A stretch of 64,000 bases of DNA, taken from contig JABGQM010000003.1 in assembly GCA_018648805.1 (NCBI GenBank), positions 24,399 through 88,398 on the forward strand, in the 5' to 3' direction. This stretch comes from Verrucomicrobiota bacterium. GTDB taxonomy: Bacteria > Verrucomicrobiota > Kiritimatiellia > UBA8416 > JABMPJ01. Made by a program: the position numbers and the translations under genes. The notes below the pieces were generated by a model, which was not told the DNA's origin, searched no databases, and saw only the letters and a program-made list of their open reading frames with translations. Below are positions 54,082-62,755 of this stretch, in pieces. Every line of letters begins with the position of its first letter. Within the stretch, counting starts at the first letter, position 1.

Positions 54082-55041
54082 ATGGATTCATCGTCACAAA
54101 CCATTTCAGTTGTCATTCCCGCCTTCAACGAGGCCGGCAATATCCGGCCGCTCGTTGAGGCCGTGGAGAAGATGTTCCGTGAGTCAGGGCTCAAGGGCGA
54201 GATGCTTCTGGTCAACGATGGTTCTACCGACGACACGTTGGCCATAGCAAACGAGCTCGCCGCAACGCATGATTTCCTGCGAGTCCGTTCCTACAAGCCC
54301 AACCGGGGGCTGACGTATGCTCTCGAGACAGGCTTCAAGGACGCCAACGGCGACATACTTGTCTTCTATCCCGCGGATCTGCAGTACTCGCCGGACGATA
54401 TCCCACGAATGATAGAGAAGGTCAACGAGGGGTATGATATCGTCACGGGATGGAAGCAGGGCAACTACAGCAAGAAGAGAGTGTCTGCAATCTACAACTG
54501 GCTCTCGCGCGTTCTGTTTAAAGTAACCGTGCACGACCTGAATTCGGTCAAAGCCTTTCGCAGGGAAGTCATTGATGTATTGGATTTCCGACCCGATTTT
54601 CACCGCTACATGGTGGTCATGGCCGTGCAGGCCGGCTTCACGGCAGGCGAAGTGAAGGTGCCACTCTACGAGCGCACATCCGGTAAGAGCAAGTTCGGCA
54701 GCCCCTGGCGAATCCTGGTGGGGCTTCTAGACCTCGTCTCGGTATGGTTTCAGTACAGCTTTCTGCGCAAGCCGCTGCTGTTCTTCGGCGCCGGTGGAAT
54801 CATCTGCCTGCTCGCCGGTTTTGTTTTGGGCATTGTCTCGCTCTACCTGCGTTATGTGCTGCAGTTGGGTTTTCGCCCGCTCCTGACGCTTGTGGCGATG
54901 CTTGTATCTCTAGGTGTTACTCTTTTTGGACTGGGCTTTCTTGGCGAGTCCGTTAATGAAACCAATAGACGGGTTGGCCGCATCGAGGCGGGCCTGAAAC
55001 AAAAACAAGGTAGCGAAAGGAGCGCAGATAGTGATGAATGA
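54082..55041 (+). CDS. Polyprenyl-phosphate glycosyltransferase, DPM1-like (3 of 3)
   Basis: A 319-residue GT2 enzyme with ISVVIPAFNEAGNIRPLVEAVE near residue 8, MLLVNDGSTDDT near 41 and FYPADLQYSPDDIP near 93, where Pro-Ala-Asp replaces the DAD of its two paralogues. RTSGKSKFGSPWRILVGLLDL near 196 is the membrane-interface motif. Two TM helices follow (FFGAGGIICLLAGFVLGIVSL; LLTLVAMLVSLGVTLFGLGFLGE), then a basic, Gln-rich tail. It is more distant from the other two GT2 enzymes, suggesting a different sugar. The end overlaps the next LamG lipoprotein gene. Confidence 0.88.
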   Translation: MDSSSQTISVVIPAFNEAGNIRPLVEAVEKMFRESGLKGEMLLVNDGSTDDTLAIANELAATHDFLRVRSYKPNRGLTYALETGFKDANGDILVFYPADLQYSPDDIPRMIEKVNEGYDIVTGWKQGNYSKKRVSAIYNWLSRVLFKVTVHDLNSVKAFRREVIDVLDFRPDFHRYMVVMAVQAGFTAGEVKVPLYERTSGKSKFGSPWRILVGLLDLVSVWFQYSFLRKPLLFFGAGGIICLLAGFVLGIVSLYLRYVLQLGFRPLLTLVAMLVSLGVTLFGLGFLGESVNETNRRVGRIEAGLKQKQGSERSADSDE

Positions 55042-55816
55042 AGTTAGAAACATCGCAGCGGTTGGACTGAGTGTATTGATCCTGGCGGGATGTTCCGAGC
55101 AGATCAAGCCGACGAGGCCAGCTCCGTCTAAGCCAGCTCCGTCTAAGCCGGTTGCCGCTAAGCCGGTTGCCGCTAAGCCGGCAGAGAGGCCCGCGGAGCC
55201 TGTTGCCAACGCGGTTGCAGGTAACATTGCCTATGGACGCGTGCTGGCTCTCCCTTTTACCGATGACCTCGCCAACACGGTTCCCAGCTCGCTCTCAATC
55301 CGGCCGGCTGGTAGGCCAAGCATAGTTGATGCAGGCAAGTTCGGGAGTGGGTGTCGCCTCGAGAAAGGTGCAACGCTCCGTGTACCTACATTGCCCATGA
55401 CGGCTGAAGGTACGTGGGGTCTGTGGATCCGTCCGGATGCAAAACAAGCAGCATCCCATGCTAGGATAATGGATGCCAACGCATATGGTGTCTTTTTGAA
55501 CGGATCAAAGATTTCTATCGCGTATAATGATGGCAAGTCAGTCGGCTTGCCCGGCCCCGAGGTCCCCTCGGAGGAGTGGACGCATCTGGCTATGACGTGG
55601 GGCGATGGCGCGCTCAAGCTCTATGTCAACGGCGAGCTGCACGGTCAGCGCGTGATCAAGGGCGCCCCCAGGTTCCCCAAACGTAGGCTCTTCATCGGAT
55701 CGCGTTGGACGGGGTCAACGATGACCTTCACGGGTGTAATCGATGATGTTGTGATCTATACGCGCGCTATTGAAGCCGAAGAGGTCAAGTATCTCGTGGC
55801 GCAGGGGTTGAAGTAG
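55031..55816 (+). CDS. LamG/concanavalin-like lipoprotein (B) with PAPSK/PVAAK repeats
   Basis: A 261-residue lipoprotein: NIAAVGLSVLILAGCSEQ has the lipobox Cys near residue 21. A stalk of five-residue repeats follows (PAPSK twice, PVAAK twice), encoded by 15-bp tandem repeats at about 55128-55190. The LamG-like domain begins VLALPFTDDLAN and shows GTWGLWIRPDA, RIMDANAYGVFLNG, WTHLAMTWGDGALKLYVNGELHG, IGSRWTGSTMTFTGVIDDVVIYTRAIEAEEVKYLVAQGLK. GTG 55031 has AGGAG eight bases upstream; ATG 55034 is the alternative. It overlaps the GT2 gene by 11 bp, so the pair is coupled. Confidence 0.82.
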   Translation: MMNEVRNIAAVGLSVLILAGCSEQIKPTRPAPSKPAPSKPVAAKPVAAKPAERPAEPVANAVAGNIAYGRVLALPFTDDLANTVPSSLSIRPAGRPSIVDAGKFGSGCRLEKGATLRVPTLPMTAEGTWGLWIRPDAKQAASHARIMDANAYGVFLNGSKISIAYNDGKSVGLPGPEVPSEEWTHLAMTWGDGALKLYVNGELHGQRVIKGAPRFPKRRLFIGSRWTGSTMTFTGVIDDVVIYTRAIEAEEVKYLVAQGLK

Positions 55817-55852
55817 AACGGGTGTGCCGATGGCCATCAGGAGAGCCGGATT

Positions 55853-56812
55853 GTGAACGGGAATCGTGCAGGCAGTGAGGCTGAGGAGGCACCGCCCGGG
55901 CCCGGGAAACGCCGGGGCTGGATGGCCTTCACTCTGCGTTTTCTGATTAGTGTCACCGTCTTGGCGTTGTTGATACGATCGGTCTCGTGGTCCGAGATCT
56001 CGGCAGCACTGATGTCGGCCAATCGCAGACTCTTGGCCGTTGGTTCTCTGTTCGCCGTTCCGATTGTCCTTCTCAAGGGCGTCAAGTGGTGGTTGTTGCT
56101 TCGGCACGCTGGGATCGGTGTCCCCTTGCGCAAGACGGCCCTGTCCTATATGGCTGGCCTGGGTTTCGGGCTTGTCACGCCGGGACGCGTGGGTGAGTTG
56201 GCGCGAATCTGGGTGCTGGGGCTGGATAAGAAGGATTACCTTGTCGCCGGTACGCTCGTGTTGGTCGACCGCTTGACCGATCTCGCCGCCCTGCTCGCCG
56301 TTGTGTCGTTCAGTGTATTCTACTTTTTCGGGGCCTGGTGGCTCGCAGGTTATATCCTGCTCGGGATTGTGGGGGGGGCGCTGTGGTTCTGGCTGACCCG
56401 CCGATTCAGAAATGCCCCTGAGAAAGCGCACGGCAAGGGCGGCTTTCTGGCAAAGGTCATGTCGGCTGCGGCCGGACTCAGCCCGCAGCATATTGCGATC
56501 TATGTGACGCTTGGCCTTGTCGTCACCATGTGCGGCGTATGTATGGTCTATACGTTTCTCAACGCCATGCAGCCGGTAGCGTTCATCGACTGTCTGTCAG
56601 CCGTCCCCCCCGTATTCATGAACAGCATTCTGCCGGTCACAATCGGTGGCGTGGGTGTGCGTGAGTTGATAATGACTGCGGTCTGCGAGCAGATTGGGGT
56701 CGAGAGCGGGGTGGCCGTGTCGGCGATCCTGATCTACTTCGTGGGCAGTATGCTGCTTCCCGGCGCGCTTGGCTTGGCACTCTTCGCGGTCTTCAGACCG
56801 CGGCGGCGCTAG
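55853..56812 (+). CDS. LPG synthase TM-domain family protein (UPF0104/AglD-type)
   Basis: A 319-residue inner-membrane protein with about eight TM helices and no C-terminal synthase domain. Family marks: LLKGVKWWLLLRHAGIGVPLRKTALSYMAGLGFGLVTPGRVGELARIWVLG near 75-125 and the C-terminal ILPVTIGGVGVRELIMTAV near 260. Stand-alone members take part in lipid-linked sugar transfer or lipid flipping. GTG 55853 has AGGAG upstream. As the last gene of the cluster, it may flip or hand over the lipid-linked sugar made by the GT2 enzymes, which is inference. Confidence 0.88.
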   Translation: MNGNRAGSEAEEAPPGPGKRRGWMAFTLRFLISVTVLALLIRSVSWSEISAALMSANRRLLAVGSLFAVPIVLLKGVKWWLLLRHAGIGVPLRKTALSYMAGLGFGLVTPGRVGELARIWVLGLDKKDYLVAGTLVLVDRLTDLAALLAVVSFSVFYFFGAWWLAGYILLGIVGGALWFWLTRRFRNAPEKAHGKGGFLAKVMSAAAGLSPQHIAIYVTLGLVVTMCGVCMVYTFLNAMQPVAFIDCLSAVPPVFMNSILPVTIGGVGVRELIMTAVCEQIGVESGVAVSAILIYFVGSMLLPGALGLALFAVFRPRRR

Positions 56813-56821
56813 CAACAGGGC

Positions 56822-57727
56822 TTACCTGGGCGCATTGTTTCGTATGTCATGCACGAGTTGGACGGCGGGCATGGCGTCGCTGATGCCGTAGCCGCGCCCG
56901 GCCAGGATCTCTTCGTATACTCTCGTGTGCAGGTCGGTGAAGCCGGTGGAGAATTCCACCTCTTCGCCGTCTACTTGAATCGACCGGAAGGTGCTCAGGC
57001 CTCGCTCTACGGCATCTGGTGGCAGATCGTCCCCGCAAATGGAGAGGGACCAGTCCACTTTGGCTCGCTCCAGCTCCAGGTGCCCGGAGGTGCGCATGGG
57101 GTCTGAAACATGAACCACCGATTCCTGGACGGCGCCGAAGATCCATAGGAGCATATCGAAAAAGTGAATGCCGATGTTGGTGACCAGGCCGCCGGACTGT
57201 TCGGCGTTGCCTTTCCATGAGTAGAGGTACCACTTACCGCGACTGGTGATGTAGTGGAGGCTGATCTTGTGTTTGGTGGTGCCGGGGCTTGCGGCGAACG
57301 TCTCTTTGAGGGCTATCACGGCCGGATGCAGGCGGAGCTGCAGGACGGTGTAGATCCGGTTGCCGCTCTCGGCTTCCAGTTCGGCCAGCGCCTCGGCGTT
57401 CCATGGATTGATGACCAGGGGCTTCTCGCAGATCGCATCGGCCCCGATGCGCAGTGCAAAACGGATGTGGGCGTCGTGGAGGTAGTTGGGCGAACAGATG
57501 CTCACGTAGTTGACACGGCCCTCTTCCGGGCCGCGGCGGCGATTCTCAATGTGGCGGTCAAAACGCTCGAACTCACGAAAGAAGGAGGTGTCGAAGAAGT
57601 AGCGGTCCATGATGCCAACTGAATCATGCGGATCGGTGGCCGCCACCAGTGTGTTGCCGGTCTCTTTGATGGCCTTGAGGTGTCGTGGCGCAATGTAGCC
57701 GGCCACGCCTGTGATCGCAAAATTCAC
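56822..57727 (-). CDS. wlbA: UDP-N-acetyl-2-amino-2-deoxyglucuronate 3-dehydrogenase (WlbA/WbpB-like)
   Basis: A 301-residue Gfo/Idh/MocA enzyme that oxidises C3 of UDP-GlcNAcA on the way to 2,3-diacetamido uronic acids of O-antigens. It opens [23 protein letters not shown] and continues [29 protein letters not shown] with the EKP lysine, [31 protein letters not shown] and [15 protein letters not shown], which follow the Bordetella WlbA pattern block by block. It overlaps the acetyltransferase gene by 4 bp (ATGA). The aminotransferase (WlbC/WbpE) and UDP-GlcNAc dehydrogenase of the pathway are not in the window. Confidence 0.92.
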   Translation of the reverse strand: MNFAITGVAGYIAPRHLKAIKETGNTLVAATDPHDSVGIMDRYFFDTSFFREFERFDRHIENRRRGPEEGRVNYVSICSPNYLHDAHIRFALRIGADAICEKPLVINPWNAEALAELEAESGNRIYTVLQLRLHPAVIALKETFAASPGTTKHKISLHYITSRGKWYLYSWKGNAEQSGGLVTNIGIHFFDMLLWIFGAVQESVVHVSDPMRTSGHLELERAKVDWSLSICGDDLPPDAVERGLSTFRSIQVDGEEVEFSTGFTDLHTRVYEEILAGRGYGISDAMPAVQLVHDIRNNAPR

Positions 57728-58380
57728 TTCCGTACCTCCCTGTATGACGTCTCGCCTTTGGACAGCTCCACCGGCAACGCTTCGTCTTCATCCAAATCGA
57801 TGCACCGCAACTGCCGTGACTCATCCTCCCGGTAGCGTAGCCCGCTTTCGGGGCAGTTCATGATACCTTCGGAGTCCGGCTCCGGCAACGGAATACCGTG
57901 TCGACTCATCCAGTCTCTCCTGCGCGCCGGAACGCCCGTCATCAATGCGTAATCGGGGACGTCTTTCGATACCACCGCGCCGGCGCCGATGAACGCGTAG
58001 CGACCGATCGTCACGCCGCACACAATCGTGGCGTTGGCGCCGATCGTGGCGCCGCGCTTGAGCACCGTCTTCTCGTACAGGGAGTGTCGTACAATCTGAG
58101 AGCGTGGGTTGGAGACATTCGTGAGCACGCACGAAGGCCCCAGGAACACGTCGTCTTCAATGATCGTACCGGTGTAAATCGAGACGTTGTTCTGGACCTT
58201 GACGTTATCCCCAATTTCTACGTCACCCGCGATGAATACATTCTGACCCAGAATACAGCCCTCACCCAAGACTGCCCCCTTGGAGATGTGACAGAAATGC
58301 CAGATCTTCGTTCCCCGTCCAATCGTGCACGGCTGGTCAATACACGCCGTGGAATGCGCATAGTATTCAGTGTTGCTCAT
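57724..58380 (-). CDS. wbpD: UDP-2-acetamido-3-amino-2,3-dideoxyglucuronate N-acetyltransferase (WbpD/WlbB-like)
   Basis: A 218-residue left-handed beta-helix acetyltransferase. The stretch [28 protein letters not shown] with hexapeptide turns, then [16 protein letters not shown] and [44 protein letters not shown] is diagnostic of WbpD/WlbB. After the helix, about 60 extra residues ([22 protein letters not shown]) form an acidic tail often found in longer homologues. Together with wlbA it makes a diacetamido-uronic acid precursor for the surface glycan produced by nearby genes. Confidence 0.92.
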   Translation of the reverse strand: MSNTEYYAHSTACIDQPCTIGRGTKIWHFCHISKGAVLGEGCILGQNVFIAGDVEIGDNVKVQNNVSIYTGTIIEDDVFLGPSCVLTNVSNPRSQIVRHSLYEKTVLKRGATIGANATIVCGVTIGRYAFIGAGAVVSKDVPDYALMTGVPARRRDWMSRHGIPLPEPDSEGIMNCPESGLRYREDESRQLRCIDLDEDEALPVELSKGETSYREVRK

Positions 58381-58706
58381 TCAGTGTTTTGTATCAGTCC
58401 TTGCTCGCGCATGTCAAGATTTGGGGAGAGGGAGAGGAAGGGGAGGGGAATGCTGTGGGAATTCCGCGCCAGATTCTTCTGCGCTGACTCCGCACCTTCT
58501 ATTCCTCTATAAGTAGGAAAGACGCCTATACCGAGCCCGGTCGACTAACAGGAGCACCACGGGGGAGGGGTGCTGTCAGGCAGCCCGAAGCCATGAGGGC
58601 TGACGCGAACGGGCGACGAGCACGGATAACGAGGGGAATCTCTCACGCGTGGTGCCCCGTCGCTGGGCTGGAGCGGGTCCGGCTGAGCGCATGACGCCGT
58701 AGGCTA
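58381..58706. ncRNA. Candidate structured RNA region in a 326-bp gap
   Basis: No gene is seen, but 58545-58700 can fold into successive stems: AGCACC with GGTGCT (58553-58558, 58569-58574), CAGCCC with GGGCTG (58581-58586, 58597-58602), and CGACG plus GCAC with GTGC plus CGTCG (58614-58623, 58652-58662) enclosing a GAG/CTC hairpin. I do not recognise the family, and the strand is undecided; on the minus strand it would be downstream of the beta-helix gene and upstream of wbpD. Real RNA status is uncertain. Confidence 0.3.
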
Positions 58707-60023
58707 TCACTCGGTCGGTAAGCGCTCCACGTCCGCATCCTGCGACGTGGCAGGCAGGAGTGCCTGGTCATGGGCACGCGGCGCCATCACAAGCTTGATG
58801 GCGGTGTGGCCGATGTCGACGATGGTTACGGTGGTGCGGCCCTCTGCAGTGCTGGCGGTGTGGGGGTGACTGACTGACGCCACTCTGTATCCGGCTGGGC
58901 CGACGACGCTGATGTTTGAGAAGTTTGTCAGGCGGTTGAAGACGAGCTGACCGGTGGCGTTGGTGGTATACGATTCAGGATGAACGTATGTGGACGTCAG
59001 GGCGTAGCGGTCCAGTTCCTTCTCGACCAGTGCATCGTTCTTGACGATGAGGCGCGGGGTAGGGGAGGTGTGACAGGAGGCGTCTATCTCGGTCAACGCC
59101 ACGAGATCATGCGCAGCATACGCATCGATCGCCGTGTCGTTTGCCGAGGCGGCGACCGTGAATGTGGCCCAGGGATAGAGCGTGGCCATGTTGAACGTTC
59201 CAAGCGCTTCCGAAAGTGTGTAAATCACCGACGGATGCTCGGCTACGACGACCTGGTAGGCACGATCCATCTCGGCGCGGATCTCCTCTCGCGGTGGAGG
59301 CTGGCGATAAGGAATGGCGTGGGTCAGATCCACCCTGTTGGTGGTGTCACTGTCGCTCCACTCAATGCCTTTGAGATGCTGATCGTTCCTGTCAAAAATG
59401 TTGCCATCCAGAATGGCCGCGCCGTCGTCCCTGCAACAAAGACCGATGTTGTTTCCGGCAATAACATTGTCGGAGAGCGTCAGCACATGTTTGTGCGCGT
59501 TGAGAATGCCGGCCCATTGATGGTTCACGACCACGTTGCTGGAAACGATGGGATTGGATTGACGTGAAAAGACACCGAACGAATCGTCCCCGCTCCCTTT
59601 AAGAAGGTTCCTGGTAATCAGGGCGCTGCCCTGTGCCAGTCGTATGCATGTCGTTGACATGTCCTTGATGATACAGTCGGACACGCCGATGAAGTTGCCG
59701 GCGTTGAATACGCCTGTGGTGCCATTCTGAATGGTGACCCCGATGATGGCGCTGTCTTTGCCGCAACTGACGACGGTCTCCGCACCATCGCCATCGATGA
59801 TGGTGGTTTCGGCACCTTCGCCGCACAGCATGACGCCGTCTGTGATGACAATGCTCCCGGTGTATGTGCCGGACGGGATGCTTACGATATCGCCGGGCTG
59901 GGCCGCATTGATGGCCGCCTGAATGGTGGTGAATTCGGCGTCCGCGCGTGTTTCCCCCGCGATAAATATGCTGACGATTAGACCGACGATTGCTCCGAAG
60001 TGTACGGCTGCTTTCATTGACAT
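58707..60023 (-). CDS. Secreted right-handed parallel beta-helix protein
   Basis: A 438-residue exported protein. MKAAVHFGAIVGLIVSIFIAGETRADA is a signal peptide. FTTIQAAINAAQPGDIVSIPSGTYTGSIVITDGVMLCGEG is the classic start of pectate-lyase-like/NosD-type parallel beta-helices, with coils continuing to about residue 215 (NPIVSSNVVVNHQWAGILNAH; HVLTLSDNVIAGNNIGLCCRDDGAAILDGNIF). The remaining 220 residues are of another, unrecognised fold. It could bind or cleave an acidic polysaccharide; no catalytic set is evident. A second ATG two codons downstream (MKAAV) is an alternative start. Confidence 0.82.
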   Translation of the reverse strand: MSMKAAVHFGAIVGLIVSIFIAGETRADAEFTTIQAAINAAQPGDIVSIPSGTYTGSIVITDGVMLCGEGAETTIIDGDGAETVVSCGKDSAIIGVTIQNGTTGVFNAGNFIGVSDCIIKDMSTTCIRLAQGSALITRNLLKGSGDDSFGVFSRQSNPIVSSNVVVNHQWAGILNAHKHVLTLSDNVIAGNNIGLCCRDDGAAILDGNIFDRNDQHLKGIEWSDSDTTNRVDLTHAIPYRQPPPREEIRAEMDRAYQVVVAEHPSVIYTLSEALGTFNMATLYPWATFTVAASANDTAIDAYAAHDLVALTEIDASCHTSPTPRLIVKNDALVEKELDRYALTSTYVHPESYTTNATGQLVFNRLTNFSNISVVGPAGYRVASVSHPHTASTAEGRTTVTIVDIGHTAIKLVMAPRAHDQALLPATSQDADVERLPTE

Positions 60024-60234
60024 GCTCCTGGTGAAATGAGCTGATCAGAGATACATAATGATCCAATTACGGCGGCATTCTAGCACTCTGGGATGCCCAT
60101 GTAAACCCGGCACGGTCTTTTCATATTGGGATCACGAACGGGCCTTGAGCATTGAAATAGGAGTGTGACGGATCAGCAGCTACGGCTTCAACGAACCCGG
60201 TGAGCGTGGAGTGAATCTGCCGGTCATTAAAGAA

Positions 60235-60600
60235 GGCCCTTCCGGGTTTAGCGGGGAGTTTTCTATTGAGCAATCGACGGATGATGGAGCGATTGTGACG
60301 GGAGGGGACAAGGATCGCGACTACGATCGCGACTACGATGGGAAGGGGACAAGGATCGGGACAAAGATCGGGACAAAGATGGGGGGAGTGGGAGTGGATG
60401 AGAACGGTGTATCCTTTGGCCTGTCCGTTCGCATCGTTTCCCTCCTTATCGTCGTCTCGATCGTTGTCCCGATCGTAGTCATCCCATCGTAGTCGCGATC
60501 ATTGTCCCGATCGTTGTCGCATCCGCTCTACAGGTCGGTTGGCCGAGAACGATGGCTCACATACCCAATGAAAAAACACCCCGGAGATTCCGGAAGCGCC
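60235..60600 (+). repeat. Inverted-end element B with 12-bp tandem units in mirrored halves
   Basis: The left end GGCCCTTCCGGGTTTAGCGG (60235-60254) continues to TTTTCTATTGA as in element A. The right end on the minus strand reads GGCGCTTCCGGAATCTCCGG (60600-60581), then GGTGTTTTTTCATTGG. The left half has 12-bp units such as GACTACGATCGC, GGACAAGGATCG and GGACAAAGATCG (about 60305-60385); the right half has their complements such as GATCGTTGTCCC and GATCGTAGTC (about 60455-60525). It lies 110 bp before the lipoprotein gene at 60710. The rest of the 60024-60709 gap holds no gene that I can support. Confidence 0.87.
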
Positions 60601-60709
60601 TTAAAAAAGCACAGCAATCTGTATGCACATTACCAGAACTGGACATCTGCTTAGGGATGCGGTAGGTTCGAATCCGTTGTGCTTTGGGACCTGAAGAGGA
60701 GTTCGAGAT

Positions 60710-62323
60710 ATGATTCGTTGCATCATCTGTCTGAGTTGCCTGTTTGTCATCGCGTTGACGGGGTGCCGCCCCGAGACGCCGCCACCCGTGGAGGCCGCGG
60801 AGCAGGCGGAGAAGGCGGCGGTGACGACGGCTGTGGAGGAAGCCGGAAGCACGACCAACCAGACTGCAGCAGCGGTGCCCCCCCTGCGCAGCTTGTTTAC
60901 TGAAGCGCGTGAACTTCTCGGGCAGGGCAACACGAATGCGGTCTTGGAGAAGCTGGAGCAGGCCCTCGATGATCCGGAGTTGAGTGGCGACCGGCCGGCG
61001 ATCTACAAGGCGGTCACGTCTGTGATGTTGATGGCGGGACGTGTTGAGGAAACGAAAACACGGCTCGCGGGAAGTTTTAAATCCGAGCCGGCCCTTGCGA
61101 TGTCTTCGCTTGGCGCCGTGCGAAACTACTATCTTGCGCAGGACGATCGTGACAGCGCCCACGCCTGGGTCGAGCAGCTGCTGGGGCTTGGACTGGACGA
61201 GCGCATGACGGCCACATTGACGACGTGGCAGGTCGAGGAGTATCTGCACCGGGAAGATGTGGATCGCGTGTGCACGATCCTCGCCGCCGCAGTAAAGTCT
61301 CTGCCGGGGGAGCACGTGGCGGACGTCGTTGGGCCGGTCATCGCACGGGTTGTCAAAGCGGAGCAGGCAGACCTTCTCGCGCAGATTCTTGATCTCGTCG
61401 AAGGCGTCCCCGACGGTCCGCCGCGCCTGGTGGAACTGGCCGCGGTCTACCGGATTGAGCTGGACGCCATGCGCGGCAATCTGCCACAGGCCATCGCGGC
61501 TTTCGCCGACTTTCTCGAGACCGAAAACCTGTCGGCCGTTCGGTATGTCTTCACGTCCCTGTCGGGCCGGGCGTCGAAGCAGGACGACCGGGCCGCCGTG
61601 GATAGTCTGTGTCTGGCCGTGTTGGACCGGCAAGAGGCTGCGGCCGAGTCTATCCAGAGGTCGGCCGTGACCACATACTGCAAGGCCGCCGCGAGTCCGG
61701 AGCATGTCGCGGAGTACCCAACCCGGATTGCGAAACTGCTTGAGCTCGGGCTGTCGCCGGAGATGATCAGGACTCCGTTCGTCGGCCGCTACGGGACCAT
61801 CATCCAGACCGGTGACGCTGAACTCGTGCGGTCCATGATCGGGCTGGCGGAGCAACTCTCGGCGCTCGTGGACGATGAGCAGGAAAAGGACACCTATCTC
61901 GCGCTGGCGCTCGACGGGTATGTGTCGCTTGACGACTACCGCAAGGCGGTCGCCATGGTCGACAAGGGGTTTCGCAAAGCGGACAGCGAATGGCAGGCCG
62001 TGATGGTTCCCAAGCTGCGCGCGCACCTGGCCATGGAGGAGGGGCGCGCGCAGGAGGCGATCCTCCATTTCCGTGAATTCATGCGTGCCGCGGCCGCGCA
62101 GACGCCGGGCAGTGTCGCGCTGTCCCGGATGCTTGGTATGAATGCCGCTCGCATCGGCGACCTGTGGAGCGGAATCGGTGAGGCCGACAAAGCGCAGGCG
62201 GCCTACGTGGAGGCCCGTGCGCACTACAACGAGGTGTTGACGTCCGACGGGCTCCCGCCCGAACAGAAGAAGCTCATCGGCGAGCAGCTCGCGCGTATTG
62301 CCGGGCAGCTGGAAACTGAATGA
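60710..62323 (+). CDS. TPR-like repeat lipoprotein
   Basis: A 537-residue lipoprotein: MIRCIICLSCLFVIALTGCRPET gives the lipobox Cys at residue 19. A linker rich in Ala, Glu and Thr (to about residue 60) leads into continuous helical repeats resembling tetratricopeptide units, for example LFTEARELLGQGNTNAVLEKLEQALDDPEL and MLGMNAARIGDLWSGIGEADKAQAAYVEARAHYNEVL. No catalytic motif is seen; scaffolding at the periplasm or outer membrane is likely. The ATG follows AGAGGAG. Element B lies upstream. Confidence 0.8.
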   Translation: MIRCIICLSCLFVIALTGCRPETPPPVEAAEQAEKAAVTTAVEEAGSTTNQTAAAVPPLRSLFTEARELLGQGNTNAVLEKLEQALDDPELSGDRPAIYKAVTSVMLMAGRVEETKTRLAGSFKSEPALAMSSLGAVRNYYLAQDDRDSAHAWVEQLLGLGLDERMTATLTTWQVEEYLHREDVDRVCTILAAAVKSLPGEHVADVVGPVIARVVKAEQADLLAQILDLVEGVPDGPPRLVELAAVYRIELDAMRGNLPQAIAAFADFLETENLSAVRYVFTSLSGRASKQDDRAAVDSLCLAVLDRQEAAAESIQRSAVTTYCKAAASPEHVAEYPTRIAKLLELGLSPEMIRTPFVGRYGTIIQTGDAELVRSMIGLAEQLSALVDDEQEKDTYLALALDGYVSLDDYRKAVAMVDKGFRKADSEWQAVMVPKLRAHLAMEEGRAQEAILHFREFMRAAAAQTPGSVALSRMLGMNAARIGDLWSGIGEADKAQAAYVEARAHYNEVLTSDGLPPEQKKLIGEQLARIAGQLETE

Positions 62324-62755
62324 TGATAGGGGGCATGGCCAGCTGAGCGGCGGTGGACGCGTGGCGAAGAGGGCGTTTCGTGTTGTCGTAAGTCATTGAT
62401 TGTGAGTCGATATTGAGAAAAGTAAAAAAAGTATGGAAGATTTCCTTGCGTTTCTCGGGGGATTGGATGTATTATCGGTCTTGTGATCAGGAAGATCTGT
62501 GCAGGTATAGCGGTTGATGAAATCGATCCTGCACAAAAAGATGGAGGTGTGTTACCCAGAGACGTGTGTTGTCAGTTGAGTCACGATGACGAAGCTGCGT
62601 GGTAAGAAGTGAGGGAATTTGAAACCTTCAGACAGAGTAGATAAGATGGAGCGCCAACTGCCAGTCCGGCATGACTGGGTGGTAAGTGTGTTCCTTTTTT
62701 CTGTCTAGGTTTATTTCCGAAGCCACATCCTTGAACAAGACGAGGAGACGACACA
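62324..62755 (+). promoter_or_regulatory. Intergenic leader with promoter and stem-loop
   Basis: TTGCGT (62446-62451), an 18-bp spacer and TATTAT (62470-62475) form a plausible promoter, giving a leader of about 270 nt. Within it TGTGCAGG (62498-62505) pairs with CCTGCACA (62528-62535), and CCAGTC/GACTGG forms a hairpin near 62660-62677. A run of T follows at 62694-62700. I could not match this to a riboswitch class. No gene is seen. Confidence 0.4.

Noticed and set aside
58545..58700. RNase P, tmRNA or 6S RNA
   Set aside because: The conserved core words of these RNAs were not seen on either strand.
60300..60530. Possible CRISPR array
   Set aside because: Repeats are 12 bp without spacers, inverted in the second half, and no cas gene is present.
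60557..62224. 555-codon open frame on the minus strand
   Set aside because: Antisense to the TPR-like lipoprotein gene with a clear lipobox; composition is Arg/His-rich as expected for a shadow frame.
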